A DNA stretch of 9,562 bases, from assembly GCA_947623795.1 (NCBI GenBank), contig CANQHS010000032.1:1-9562 (forward strand), written 5' to 3'. The notes beneath the pieces were generated by a model, which made no database searches, was not told the DNA's origin, and saw only the letters and a list, made by a program, of their open reading frames with translations. This document shows, piece by piece, positions 1 through 6,876 of this stretch. The position numbers were made by a program, and so were the translations under genes. Each line of letters begins with the position of its first letter. Positions within the stretch are counted from its first letter, which is position 1. Source of the stretch: an uncultured Clostridia bacterium. GTDB lineage: Bacteria; Bacillota; Clostridia; Christensenellales; UBA1242.

Positions 1-1399
1 GGCGATTTTGCGGCATATCGTGCTGATACTGCCCCACGCCGATGGATTTAACATCAATTTTAATAAGTTCGGCAAGCGGGTCTTGCAGCCTGCGTGCGAT
101 TGACACCGCACTTCGCAAGTTTACATCATAGTCTGGGAACTCTTTGGCGGCGAGTTTGGATGCGCTGTAAACAGACGCTCCCGCCTCGTTGACCATAGCG
201 TAACTCACTTTGCGTGGGCAAGTTTTGATAAGGTCGGCAACCAAAATCTCGCTTTCCTTGCTTGCTGTGCCATTGCCAATTGCAACAATGTCCACCTTGT
301 TTTTAACAATCATATCGGTGAGTTTTTTCTTGGCTTCTTCCACCTTATTTTGTGGCGGAGTTGGATGCACAACCGCAGTGTCCAAAACGTCACCTTTTGT
401 GTCGATAACTGCAATTTTGCAACCGTTGTAATAGCCCGGGTCGTAGCCCATAATTACATTATTTTTAAGCGGAGCTTGAAGCAAAAGCGGTTTTAGGTTG
501 ACTTCAAACATCTTGATTGCTTGCTCGTTTGCCCTATCTGTCAATGCGTTGCGGCACTCACGTTCCAAGGATGGGAACAAAAGCCTATCATAGCAATCGG
601 CAATTGTTTCTTCCATTATTGTGTTAGTAAATTCGTTATCTTTTTTATAAGCCTTTTCAATTTCGGTTAGGGTTAGTTTAGGATTAATTTCAATGTCCAC
701 TTTAAGGCACTTTTCCTTTTCACCACGATTGAGCGCAAGAATGCGGTGGCTTGGGATTTTGCTTACTTCGCCTTTAAAGTCCTTATAATTTTCATAAGTT
801 TTTTGTTCGTCCGCACTTTCGTCCCAACTTGAAACAATGTTAGCCTTTTTGGCAATAATTTCACGCAAAACTTTTCTCAAATTCGCGTCATCGCTAATGC
901 GTTCGGCAATAATATCTTTCGCGCCAGCAATGGCTTCAACAACATCGTTAACGCCCTTTTCCGAATCAACATATGCGGCGGCAACATTTTCAACCGTTTC
1001 GGTTAAATCTTGGGCAAGAATTAAGTTTGCAAGCGGCTCTAATCCTTTTGCAATTGCCACCGTTGCACGCGTTTTGCGTTTTGGCTTATATGGCCTATAT
1101 ATATCCTCCACTTCGGTCAAAGTTAGTGCGTTTTCGAGCTCCAAAGCGATTTCATCTGTCCACTTTTCTTGCTCGCGGATAACTTTTTCAACTTTTTCCT
1201 TTTCCTTGTTTAAATTTCTTAAATAATTTAACCTGTCGGCAAAATCCCTTAGGACTTGGTCATCACACGCGCCATGCATTTCCTTTCTATAACGCGCAAT
1301 AAACGGGATTGTGTTGCCCTCGTCAATGAGATTAATGATGTTTTCGGCATACTGCTCTTTCAAATTGAATTCATATGCCAACTGTTTTTGTAATTCCAT
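1..1399 (-). CDS. tex: Tex-family transcription accessory protein (N-terminal part, cut by window edge)
   Basis: Tex is a conserved cytoplasmic nucleic-acid-binding protein linked to transcription and stress or toxin-gene expression. Its family architecture is an N-terminal helical region, a YqgF/RNase H-like domain, helix-hairpin-helix motifs and a C-terminal S1 domain. Translating the minus strand from the ATG at 1397-1399 gives 466 open codons to the left edge. The N-terminus (MELQKQLAYEFNLKEQYAEN) and the following TIPFIARYRKE are typical of Tex. The YqgF-like domain begins near residue 317 with MGYDPGYYNGCKIAVID. Further family signatures follow: IGNGTASKESE, VNEAGASVYSAS, and SAVSIARRLQDPLAELIKID running into SIGVGQYQHDMPQ. 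The HhH and S1 parts lie outside the window. The start is supported by AAAGGA six bases upstream. No frameshift is seen. The gene follows the PFOR gene on the same strand but is separated from it by a terminator and has its own promoter. Confidence 0.95.
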   Translation of the reverse strand, partial: MELQKQLAYEFNLKEQYAENIINLIDEGNTIPFIARYRKEMHGACDDQVLRDFADRLNYLRNLNKEKEKVEKVIREQEKWTDEIALELENALTLTEVEDIYRPYKPKRKTRATVAIAKGLEPLANLILAQDLTETVENVAAAYVDSEKGVNDVVEAIAGAKDIIAERISDDANLRKVLREIIAKKANIVSSWDESADEQKTYENYKDFKGEVSKIPSHRILALNRGEKEKCLKVDIEINPKLTLTEIEKAYKKDNEFTNTIMEETIADCYDRLLFPSLERECRNALTDRANEQAIKMFEVNLKPLLLQAPLKNNVIMGYDPGYYNGCKIAVIDTKGDVLDTAVVHPTPPQNKVEEAKKKLTDMIVKNKVDIVAIGNGTASKESEILVADLIKTCPRKVSYAMVNEAGASVYSASKLAAKEFPDYDVNLRSAVSIARRLQDPLAELIKIDVKSIGVGQYQHDMPQNR

Positions 1400-1478
1400 A
1401 GTAAATCCTTTTAAATTAATGAATAAATAAATTTAAAATGCCAAACAAATTGATATGTTTTTTAAATTTAACTTTTTC

Positions 1479-1506
1479 ATTATAACAAATAAAATAAAAT
1501 TTTCAA
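1479..1506 (-). promoter_or_regulatory. Probable sigma-A promoter of tex
   Basis: On the minus strand there is TTGAAA (1501-1506), a 16-base spacer and a perfect TATAAT (1479-1484). Transcription would start near 1472, giving a leader of about 73 nt before the tex ATG at 1399. That leader holds an A/T-only inverted repeat (1429-1438 with 1460-1469, 10 pairs, 21-base loop), which is probably weak. The element lies just downstream of the PFOR terminator, so tex is likely expressed independently. Confidence 0.65.
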
Positions 1507-1541
1507 ACTAAAAAAGATTTCAATTTTAAATTTTAACAAAC

Positions 1542-1568
1542 AAAAAACTCCGCGTTTGCGGGGTTTTT
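1542..1568 (-). terminator. Intrinsic terminator of the PFOR gene
   Basis: Read on the minus strand, AAAAACCCCGC pairs with GCGGAGTTTTT across the loop AAAC, with one C/A mismatch, followed by a T-run. The 5' arm overlaps the TAA stop codon of the PFOR gene (1567-1569), so the gene ends directly in its terminator. The A-run on the other side would also let it stop plus-strand transcripts, but no plus-strand gene faces it. Confidence 0.85.
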
Positions 1569-4500
1569 ATTTTTGGTTTTTGTAGGTTTTGCGGCGAGAG
1601 GCGGCGTCTTTTTCGCTTTTATCTAAAAGTTCATCTTTATTTTGTTTATTCACCTTTTCTAAGATGGCAAAGCGGTTTTCCGTTTCAACATATTCGCGAT
1701 AATTCATGGTTGGGTCAAAGCTATCAATCTGCATTGGATTTTCTAGTTCGGGATTATATCTAAACAAAGTGTTATAGCCGCTTTTTACTGAATTAAAGGC
1801 GTGCTGATTGGCGTAACGCAAATCATAGCCGTGACTTATGCATGGCGAATATGCAATAATAACGCTTGGACCGTCATAGGCTTCTGCCTCGCTAATTGCC
1901 TTTATGCATTGTTCTGGGTTTGCACCCATTGATACGGTTGCCACATAAACATCTTTATATGTCATAAGCATGGATGCTAAATCTTTCTTTTTCGTGGTTT
2001 TGCCGGTCAAGTTAAATTTGGCAGTTGCACCACGCGGAGTTGACTTGCTAGTCTGCCCGCCCGTGTTGGAATAAACTTCTGTGTCCAGCACTAAAATATT
2101 AACATTTTCGCCACTAGCAACCACATGGTCTAGCCCGCCAAAGCCGATATCATACGCCCAGCCATCGCCACCAATTATCCAAACACTTGGGCTGGTGATG
2201 AGGGTGAGATTATCAAACAAAAATTTATCTTTGGCAGCAATTTTATATTTTTTGCTAAATTCTTTTAAATCAATTAAAATTTGTTTGTTTTGCTCGTGAT
2301 TTTCTGGCGATTTTAAAAATTTGTCCACTTTTTCTTGAATTAGGCTAGAAAATTTGAGCGTTTTTAACTTTTCTATAAAATTTTTGCGTAAATTTCTTTT
2401 TGCAATGGCAATTCCATATCCAAATTCTGCATTGTCTTCAAACAAACTGTTTGCCCAACTTGGTCCAAAGCCGGATTCGTCCTTAGCATATGGGCAAGTT
2501 GGATATGTTCCGCCATAAATTGACGAGCATCCGGTTGCGTTTGCAATGAGCATCCTATCGCCAAAAAGTTGGCTAACAAGTTTTATATATGGTGTTTCGC
2601 CACAGCCGGCACACGCACCCGAAAATTCAAAATAAGGCTCTCTAAATTGAACATTTTTAACGGATAATTCATTAGAAGTTTCAAGTTTTTTAAGATTTGC
2701 TTGGAAGGTTATATTTTTAACTTCTCTTTCCCTAATTTCTTCCGCATTTTTCATAACAAATGCTTTAACCGGGCAGGCTTCAACGCACACGCCGCAACCA
2801 GTGCAGTTAAGAGTGTCTATTTGCAAATGATAGTTGCCCTTGCCTGTGATGCTCTTTTTATATGTAAAGCCTTCAACAACTTTTGTTTTTTCGCCAAATT
2901 TAACCGGGCGGATGGCAGCATGCGGACACATTATTGTGCATCTGCCGCACTCAATACATTTTTCACTTATCCACTCAGGAAGATTGCTTGCAATGGCGCG
3001 CTTTTCGTATTTTGCTGTGTCGGTTGGCATATGGCCGCTTATGTCGAACTCGCTAACAGGAATTGCGTTGCCCGCTTGTGTGGAAGTTGGTAGGATGATT
3101 TTGTTATAATATTCATTTTTTTCGCCCACTATTTTGGGCTTGTTGTTTGGGGTGAGTTTTGATGTGTCGATTTTTAAAATCTTATCTTCCACCTCGTCCA
3201 CTGCCATAAAGTTTGCGTCCAAAACTTTCTGCCCTTTTTTGCCATAGGATTTTTCAATCATTTCCTTTACGCCTTTAAGGGCGACATCTTTTGGTAACAA
3301 ACCTGTCACTTCAAACATGGCGGTTTGCATAATTGTGTTAATTTTGCTGCCAAGATTATGCGCGGAAGCAATTTTATTAGCGTCAAGGGTATAAACTTTA
3401 ATGTTCTTTTGCTTTATGTCGGCTTGCATTTTGTCCGGCATAATTTCGCTTAATCTAGCTGTGTCCATGCTGCAATTTATTAGCATTTTTCCGTTTTCTT
3501 TAAGGCAATCGGTTATGTCATATTTCGATATGAATCCAACATTGTTGCACATAACAAAATCCACTTTTGTTGGATTAAAAGGTGCAAAAATTGGGAACGA
3601 ACTAGAGCGCATGTGCGAGATTGTTAGGCTGCCCGATTTTTTGCTGTCATAATCGAAATAGCCTTGCATATAGTTAACTGTTTCATCGCCCAAAATCTTG
3701 ATTGTGTTTTTAACTGAGCTCACGCTTCCGTCACTTCCAAGCCCATAAACACGCATGGTGAAATTGCTTATGTCGTCCACATATTTTTCCTTAATTTCAA
3801 GGCTTGTGTTGGTTAGGTCATCATTGATGCCGACCGTGAAAAATTGCTTGCCATCGTTTTCCATGTTTTCAAAGACAGCGATTGCCATATCTGGCGTGAA
3901 CTCCTTTCCGCCCAAGCCAAACACGCCCGAAAAACATTTGGCGTCAATTCCATTTTTTTGCAAAACGGACATAACTATGCTAGTTAGTGTGTCAATTCCA
4001 TTAACATCAAGGTTGCGTTCCAAAATTGTTATGTTTTTAACTCCTTTTGGAAGTTTATTTAAAAATTCTTGCTCGTCAAAAGGTTTTAGCATCCTAATTT
4101 TTATTACACCGGCATTTTTAACATTTGAAACTGCCAATTTGCAAACATCCGCACTCGTCCCCATGGTGACAATAACATTTTTGGCGTTGTTGTCCCCCGC
4201 GTATTCAACAGTTTCGTATTTCCTAGTTGTTATTTCCGCTTGCTTATTTAATGCTTCTTTGAAAATTGGCAAAACTTTCATATATTTTGAAAGCGCCATA
4301 ACCCTATTTTGCATAAACACATCTGGATTTTGGTTCGTTCCGGCGGCATATGGCTCGTGATTGTTCAACGCGCGGCGCCTAAACTCAACAAAATCTTGCT
4401 CGGAAACAATCTTTTTTAGGTCGTCTAGTTCGGTGAGATAGATTGTGGAAAGTTCGTGGCTAGTCCTGAATCCGTCAAAGAAACAAATAAATGGCGTGCT

Positions 4501-4983
4501 GGATTTGATGCTAGCAAGTTCGCACGCAATGGTAAGGTCGTTCACTTCTTGCACATTGGAGCAGCACACAACATTAAATCCGGTTTTAAGGCAAGCATAA
4601 ATGTCGCTATAATCACAAAAAATGTTTAGTGCGTGCGTTGCCACACTGCGTGCGGAAACATAGAACACAGTTGGAAGCCCTTCCCCCGCAATCTTGTACA
4701 TATTTGGAATCATAAGCAAAAGCCCTTGGCTTGAAGTGAAAGTTGTTGTTTTGCTGCCGGCAATCAAACTGCCATGCACCGCACCCGCAACGCCCGCCTC
4801 GCTTTGCATTTCCCTTAAAACAAGGCTATTGCCAAAAATGTTTTTCTTTCCTTCAAAAACAAATTGGTCTGAATCTTCCGCCATAGGGCTGGATGGCGTA
4901 ATTGGATATATAAAAGCCGCATCATTAAACATATATGCAATGTTTGCCGCGGCAAAATTCCCATCAACCGTAACTTTTTTCAT
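1567..4983 (-). CDS. nifJ: Pyruvate:ferredoxin (flavodoxin) oxidoreductase, single-chain
   Basis: This cytoplasmic enzyme oxidatively decarboxylates pyruvate to acetyl-CoA and CO2 and reduces ferredoxin; it is a central step in anaerobes. The 1138-residue protein has the full single-chain order. The N-terminal TPP-dependent domain has YPITPSSP (26-33) and the likely catalytic Glu62 in REMQSEAG. A second domain and the CoA-binding and gamma-type regions follow. The two-cluster ferredoxin domain has CIECGRCTIMCP (Cys676, 679, 682, 686) and CTGCGVCVEACP (Cys727, 730, 733, 737). The C-terminal TPP domain has GGDGWAYDIG (938-947) and YSNTGGQ (971-977). By family comparison the proximal cluster would use Cys791, Cys794, Cys819 and Cys1048, all present. 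Many homologues are about 1170-1230 residues; this one ends in a short Lys-rich tail and appears to lack an extended C-terminal domain. AAAGGAG lies six bases before the ATG. No frameshift or missing key residue was seen. The ferredoxin partner is not in the window. Confidence 0.97.
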   Translation of the reverse strand: MKKVTVDGNFAAANIAYMFNDAAFIYPITPSSPMAEDSDQFVFEGKKNIFGNSLVLREMQSEAGVAGAVHGSLIAGSKTTTFTSSQGLLLMIPNMYKIAGEGLPTVFYVSARSVATHALNIFCDYSDIYACLKTGFNVVCCSNVQEVNDLTIACELASIKSSTPFICFFDGFRTSHELSTIYLTELDDLKKIVSEQDFVEFRRRALNNHEPYAAGTNQNPDVFMQNRVMALSKYMKVLPIFKEALNKQAEITTRKYETVEYAGDNNAKNVIVTMGTSADVCKLAVSNVKNAGVIKIRMLKPFDEQEFLNKLPKGVKNITILERNLDVNGIDTLTSIVMSVLQKNGIDAKCFSGVFGLGGKEFTPDMAIAVFENMENDGKQFFTVGINDDLTNTSLEIKEKYVDDISNFTMRVYGLGSDGSVSSVKNTIKILGDETVNYMQGYFDYDSKKSGSLTISHMRSSSFPIFAPFNPTKVDFVMCNNVGFISKYDITDCLKENGKMLINCSMDTARLSEIMPDKMQADIKQKNIKVYTLDANKIASAHNLGSKINTIMQTAMFEVTGLLPKDVALKGVKEMIEKSYGKKGQKVLDANFMAVDEVEDKILKIDTSKLTPNNKPKIVGEKNEYYNKIILPTSTQAGNAIPVSEFDISGHMPTDTAKYEKRAIASNLPEWISEKCIECGRCTIMCPHAAIRPVKFGEKTKVVEGFTYKKSITGKGNYHLQIDTLNCTGCGVCVEACPVKAFVMKNAEEIREREVKNITFQANLKKLETSNELSVKNVQFREPYFEFSGACAGCGETPYIKLVSQLFGDRMLIANATGCSSIYGGTYPTCPYAKDESGFGPSWANSLFEDNAEFGYGIAIAKRNLRKNFIEKLKTLKFSSLIQEKVDKFLKSPENHEQNKQILIDLKEFSKKYKIAAKDKFLFDNLTLITSPSVWIIGGDGWAYDIGFGGLDHVVASGENVNILVLDTEVYSNTGGQTSKSTPRGATAKFNLTGKTTKKKDLASMLMTYKDVYVATVSMGANPEQCIKAISEAEAYDGPSVIIAYSPCISHGYDLRYANQHAFNSVKSGYNTLFRYNPELENPMQIDSFDPTMNYREYVETENRFAILEKVNKQNKDELLDKSEKDAASRRKTYKNQK

Positions 4984-5035
4984 AATTCTCCTTTAATGAA
5001 ATCATCTTAGTAAAATTTAATTGCTATCAATTAAT

Positions 5036-5063
5036 ATATTAAAACATTTAAACTAAATTTCAA
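5036..5063 (-). promoter_or_regulatory. Candidate promoter of the PFOR gene
   Basis: The minus strand has TTGAAA (5058-5063), a 16-base spacer and TAATAT (5036-5041), which would leave a leader of about 45 nt before the PFOR ATG. The -10 matches the consensus at only four positions. A competing reading, TTGATA with TAAGAT 15 bases further on, lies closer to the gene. The region is so A/T-rich that the choice is uncertain. Confidence 0.4.
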
Positions 5064-5113
5064 AACAAAAAGAGCAAATTTTAAAATAAAACATTGCTTA
5101 GATTTAAACTAAA
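5046..5113. repeat. Two-copy 12-bp direct repeat in the truA/PFOR divergent spacer
   Basis: ATTTAAACTAAA occurs at 5046-5057 and again at 5102-5113, 56 bases apart start to start. The first copy fills most of the -10/-35 spacer of the candidate PFOR promoter. The second lies just upstream of the candidate truA -35. The placement suggests possible operators, but the sequence is A/T-rich and chance is not excluded. Confidence 0.4.
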
Positions 5114-5118
5114 ATATT

Positions 5119-5146
5119 TTGAAAATACTTTTGATTATGTTAAACT
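5119..5146 (+). promoter_or_regulatory. Candidate promoter of truA, giving a leaderless start
   Basis: TTGAAA (5119-5124), a 16-base spacer and TAAACT (5141-5146) preceded by TG at 5138-5139 form an extended -10 promoter. Seven bases downstream of the -10 is 5153, the A of the truA ATG. The predicted transcript therefore has no, or almost no, 5' leader. Confidence 0.5.
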
Positions 5147-5152
5147 ATTCTT

Positions 5153-5872
5153 ATGAGATATCTATTGATTGTGCAGTATGATGGCAAAAATTATTCTGGC
5201 TGGCAAAGGCAAGAAAATGCGGTGACAATTCAGCAGGTTTTGGAAGAAAAACTGCAAATTTTGTTGCATCACGAAGTTAACTGTGTTGCAAGCGGGCGGA
5301 CCGATGCGGGAGTTTCTGCCTATTTTCAGCCTGTTCATTTTGAAACGGAAAGGCAAATTGAGAAAAATAAATTTTTATATTCGTTAAATGGCTTGTTGCC
5401 GGACGATATCAAGGCAATAAGCCTTGTTGAAACGGATATTCACGCCCGTTTTTCAGCCAAGAAAAAAACATATCTATATAAAATGTATTTAAGCCATATC
5501 GATTTGCCGCTCTATTCAGAGGCTCTAAGAGTCGAGCCGAATGTTGACCTTAAACTCATGAAAAAGTTTTGCAATCTTATTGTTGGAGAACATGATTTTA
5601 TTGGCTTTCGGGCAAGCGGCGGAGTTAACGAAAGCACAATTAGAAAAATCTATTCTGCCCGTTTGGTGCAAGATGGTTTGTGCCTCAACTTTTATGTGAC
5701 GGGCAATGGGTTTTTATATAAAATGGTCAGAAATTTAGTGGGAACAATGCTCGCAATCGGCACACACAAATTGGATTTTGACGCTTTAAAAAGAACTCTC
5801 TTTAATGGCTATAAATCCAAGCACACTGCCAAAGCCGAACATCTATATCTATTAAATGTGGAATATAAATAA
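5153..5872 (+). CDS. truA: tRNA pseudouridine(38-40) synthase TruA
   Basis: TruA isomerises uridines 38-40 in the anticodon stem-loop of many tRNAs to pseudouridine. The 239-residue length is normal for the family. The start MRYLLIVQYDGKNYSGWQRQ matches the family N-terminus. GRTDAGV holds the catalytic Asp51. HARFSAKKKTYLYK (97-110), GEHDFIGFRASG (145-156), GNGFLYKMVRNLVGTML (184-200) and TAKAEHLYLLNVEY near the C-terminus are all characteristic. The ATG at 5153 gives the family N-terminus exactly, yet no Shine-Dalgarno sequence precedes it (the upstream bases are TTAAACTATTCTT). This agrees with the promoter that predicts a leaderless mRNA. The gene is divergent from the PFOR gene. It ends one base before the stop codon of the convergent YjbR-family gene, with no hairpin terminator between them. 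Confidence 0.96.
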   Translation: MRYLLIVQYDGKNYSGWQRQENAVTIQQVLEEKLQILLHHEVNCVASGRTDAGVSAYFQPVHFETERQIEKNKFLYSLNGLLPDDIKAISLVETDIHARFSAKKKTYLYKMYLSHIDLPLYSEALRVEPNVDLKLMKKFCNLIVGEHDFIGFRASGGVNESTIRKIYSARLVQDGLCLNFYVTGNGFLYKMVRNLVGTMLAIGTHKLDFDALKRTLFNGYKSKHTAKAEHLYLLNVEYK

Positions 5873-5873
5873 G

Positions 5874-6527
5874 TCATTTTTTTGCAACAATTTTGTAACT
5901 TTTATCTATTAAATCGAATAGTTTTTGTCTTGGAGTTGCCTTGTTTAAAAGCGCGGTTATCCAATATTTTTTGTTCATGTGATAGGCGGGAAAAATAAAT
6001 TTGTTGTCTATCAAAGCGGGGATTTCTTCCGCTGGCAATTTTAAATTGATGACGCTAACAAGATTTTTGTCCTTAAGCCCAAGTTTGTCCGCTCCTATAT
6101 CCATAATGAGCGCGAACCACTTTTTGTTTGCCGCTTTAAATGTGCAGAATGTGGGATACTCCTCCCACGGAAACTCGGGTTGGACATCATATTTTGACAC
6201 TATTTCGTCTATAACCTGACTGCGCATGTTGGTGTTAATTAAACATTTTTGCGTGATGTCGTCAACAATTTTTTCAATTTGCGTCCGCAAGCCTGAAACA
6301 AAGCCGCCATCAAAGTTATTTATGTTGATCATTTCATACATTTCGCCAAAATCGACATCGAAAAGGTCCACCTTAAATTCGTTTTTGTTCAAGGCAATTT
6401 TTGCAATAAATTCGCCATTTTGAATAGGCAAATCCAGCAAAAGCATATCGTTTTCAAGGCTAAATCCATAATTTTTTAATTTTTTCTCGTCAATTTCATG
6501 CGTCTTTAAAATGTAACTAAAATCCAT
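5874..6527 (-). CDS. MmcQ/YjbR-family protein with extra N-terminal domain
   Basis: The C-terminal half (about residues 100-217) is an MmcQ/YjbR domain. Its signatures are FPWEEYP (119-125), NKKWFALIM (134-142), VINLKL (159-164), PAYHMNKKYWIT (180-191) and LIDKSYKIV (206-214). The family is small, has a CyaY-like fold and is often called DNA-binding, but its cellular role is not established. Residues 1-95 form an additional acidic region that I do not recognise; two-part proteins of about 220 residues occur in this family. The ATG at 6527 was chosen. An upstream in-frame ATG at 6617 would add 30 residues rich in Phe, Ile and Asn, but that stretch overlaps a clean promoter (TTGCTT/TATAAT). With the chosen start, the only SD-like bases (AGGA) are two bases from the ATG, which is too close, so a leaderless start is plausible. 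The stop is TGA. Confidence 0.85.
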   Translation of the reverse strand: MDFSYILKTHEIDEKKLKNYGFSLENDMLLLDLPIQNGEFIAKIALNKNEFKVDLFDVDFGEMYEMININNFDGGFVSGLRTQIEKIVDDITQKCLINTNMRSQVIDEIVSKYDVQPEFPWEEYPTFCTFKAANKKWFALIMDIGADKLGLKDKNLVSVINLKLPAEEIPALIDNKFIFPAYHMNKKYWITALLNKATPRQKLFDLIDKSYKIVAKK

Positions 6528-6533
6528 GTTCCT

Positions 6534-6562
6534 ATTATACCTTGTTGGCAACAATAAAGCAA
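6534..6562 (-). promoter_or_regulatory. Promoter of the YjbR-family gene
   Basis: The minus strand has TTGCTT (6557-6562), a 17-base spacer and a perfect TATAAT (6534-6539). Only AGGAAC separates the -10 from the ATG at 6527, so transcription should begin at or next to the start codon. It is divergent from the rplM promoter, with about 50 bases between the two -35 elements. Confidence 0.6.
6542..6554. promoter_or_regulatory. Operator-like inverted repeat TTGTTG-G-CAACAA
   Basis: This is a perfect 6-bp inverted repeat around a single G at 6548. It lies inside the -10/-35 spacer (6540-6556) of the YjbR-family promoter and is centred exactly on the middle of that spacer. It could be a repressor or activator site. 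No candidate regulator gene is present in the window. Confidence 0.4.
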
Positions 6563-6610
6563 TAAATTTATTAAACTTGCTAAAATTGTAAATAAAACTA
6601 AAAAAAACTA

Positions 6611-6639
6611 TTGACAAATATATTTATTTTATTTATAAT
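6611..6639 (+). promoter_or_regulatory. Consensus sigma-A promoter of the rplM-rpsI operon
   Basis: A perfect TTGACA (6611-6616), a 17-base spacer and a perfect TATAAT (6634-6639), as expected for a strongly expressed ribosomal operon. The transcript should start near 6646, leaving a leader of about 230 nt before the rplM ATG. Confidence 0.9.
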
Positions 6640-6647
6640 AACAAAGT

Positions 6648-6670
6648 ATTGCTTAAATTAAGCAATTTTT
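6648..6670 (+). terminator. Promoter-proximal terminator-like hairpin in the rplM leader
   Basis: ATTGCTT pairs with AAGCAAT across a five-base loop, directly followed by TTTT, only a few bases after the predicted transcript start. The right arm TTAAGCAA (6658-6665) can instead pair with a second TTGCTTAA at 6687-6694 (nine pairs including 6657/6695), which would break this hairpin. The stem is A/T-rich with two G-C pairs, so its termination strength is uncertain. Confidence 0.35.
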
Positions 6671-6741
6671 CTACCACACGGAAACTTTGCTTAATATGGC
6701 CTTTGAACGCGAAATAAAAGGCCAAATATAAGGAGAAAATT

Positions 6742-6843
6742 CTGTCAACCAAGTTAACAGACAAATTCTCAAAATTTCTAATGCTAGGTTTGGTTTATTA
6801 TCGAATAGAATTTATAAATTTCCTTTCTAGCGAAAGATTTTAA
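6742..6843 (+). CDS. Possible 33-codon leader ORF with CTG start (speculative)
   Basis: AAGGAG at 6730-6735 is followed six bases later by CTG (6742-6744) and an open frame of 33 codons ending in TAA at 6841-6843. It would read MSTKLTDKFSKFLMLGLVYY and then 13 more residues ending in SSERF, basic at the start and hydrophobic in the middle. An in-frame ATG at 6781 has no Shine-Dalgarno sequence. It lies wholly inside the rplM leader, ends 33 bases before the rplM ATG, and overlaps the predicted hairpins. The AAGGAG could simply be part of the RNA fold. No homologue is recognised, and a frame of this length can arise by chance. Confidence 0.2.
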   Translation: MSTKLTDKFSKFLMLGLVYYRIEFINFLSSERF

Positions 6844-6876
6844 CCAAAACAAAAACAATAAATTAAAGGAGAAATT

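Larger units (their letters stand above)
6646..6876 (+). promoter_or_regulatory. Long structured 5' leader of rplM (L13-leader-like position)
   Basis: Several inverted repeats can be read in order. They are TTGCTT/AAGCAA (6649-6665) followed by T's; TGGCCTTT/AAAGGCCA (6697-6704 with 6717-6724); and a compound hairpin at 6733-6770 with GAGAA/TTCTC outside, then TCTGT/ACAGA and AAC/GTT inside. Next come CTTTC-TAGC-GAAAG at 6824-6837 and a longer-range TTTGGTT/AACCAAA pair (6789-6795 with 6842-6848). An autoregulatory L13 leader RNA family is known upstream of rplM in Firmicutes. The position fits, but I cannot confirm a match to its consensus. The rplM Shine-Dalgarno AAAGGAG is at 6865-6871. 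Confidence 0.55.

Noticed and set aside
837..1226. Plus-strand open frame opposite tex
   Set aside because: It is an antisense shadow of the well-supported Tex frame, with no recognisable protein features or ribosome binding site.
1435..1482. 15-codon ORF (MKKLNLKN...) in the tex leader
   Set aside because: Its ATG overlaps the last bases of the tex -10 box, so the start codon would not be in the transcript.
3755..4360. 201-codon plus-strand frame opposite the PFOR gene
   Set aside because: It lies entirely antisense to a conserved PFOR reading frame; its length follows from the codon use of that gene, and it lacks a Shine-Dalgarno and family motifs.
6528..6617. 30-residue N-terminal extension of the YjbR-family protein from an upstream ATG
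   Set aside because: The stretch is low-complexity, has no Shine-Dalgarno, and contains a full TTGCTT/TATAAT promoter with a centred dyad; the family-like protein begins well at 6527.
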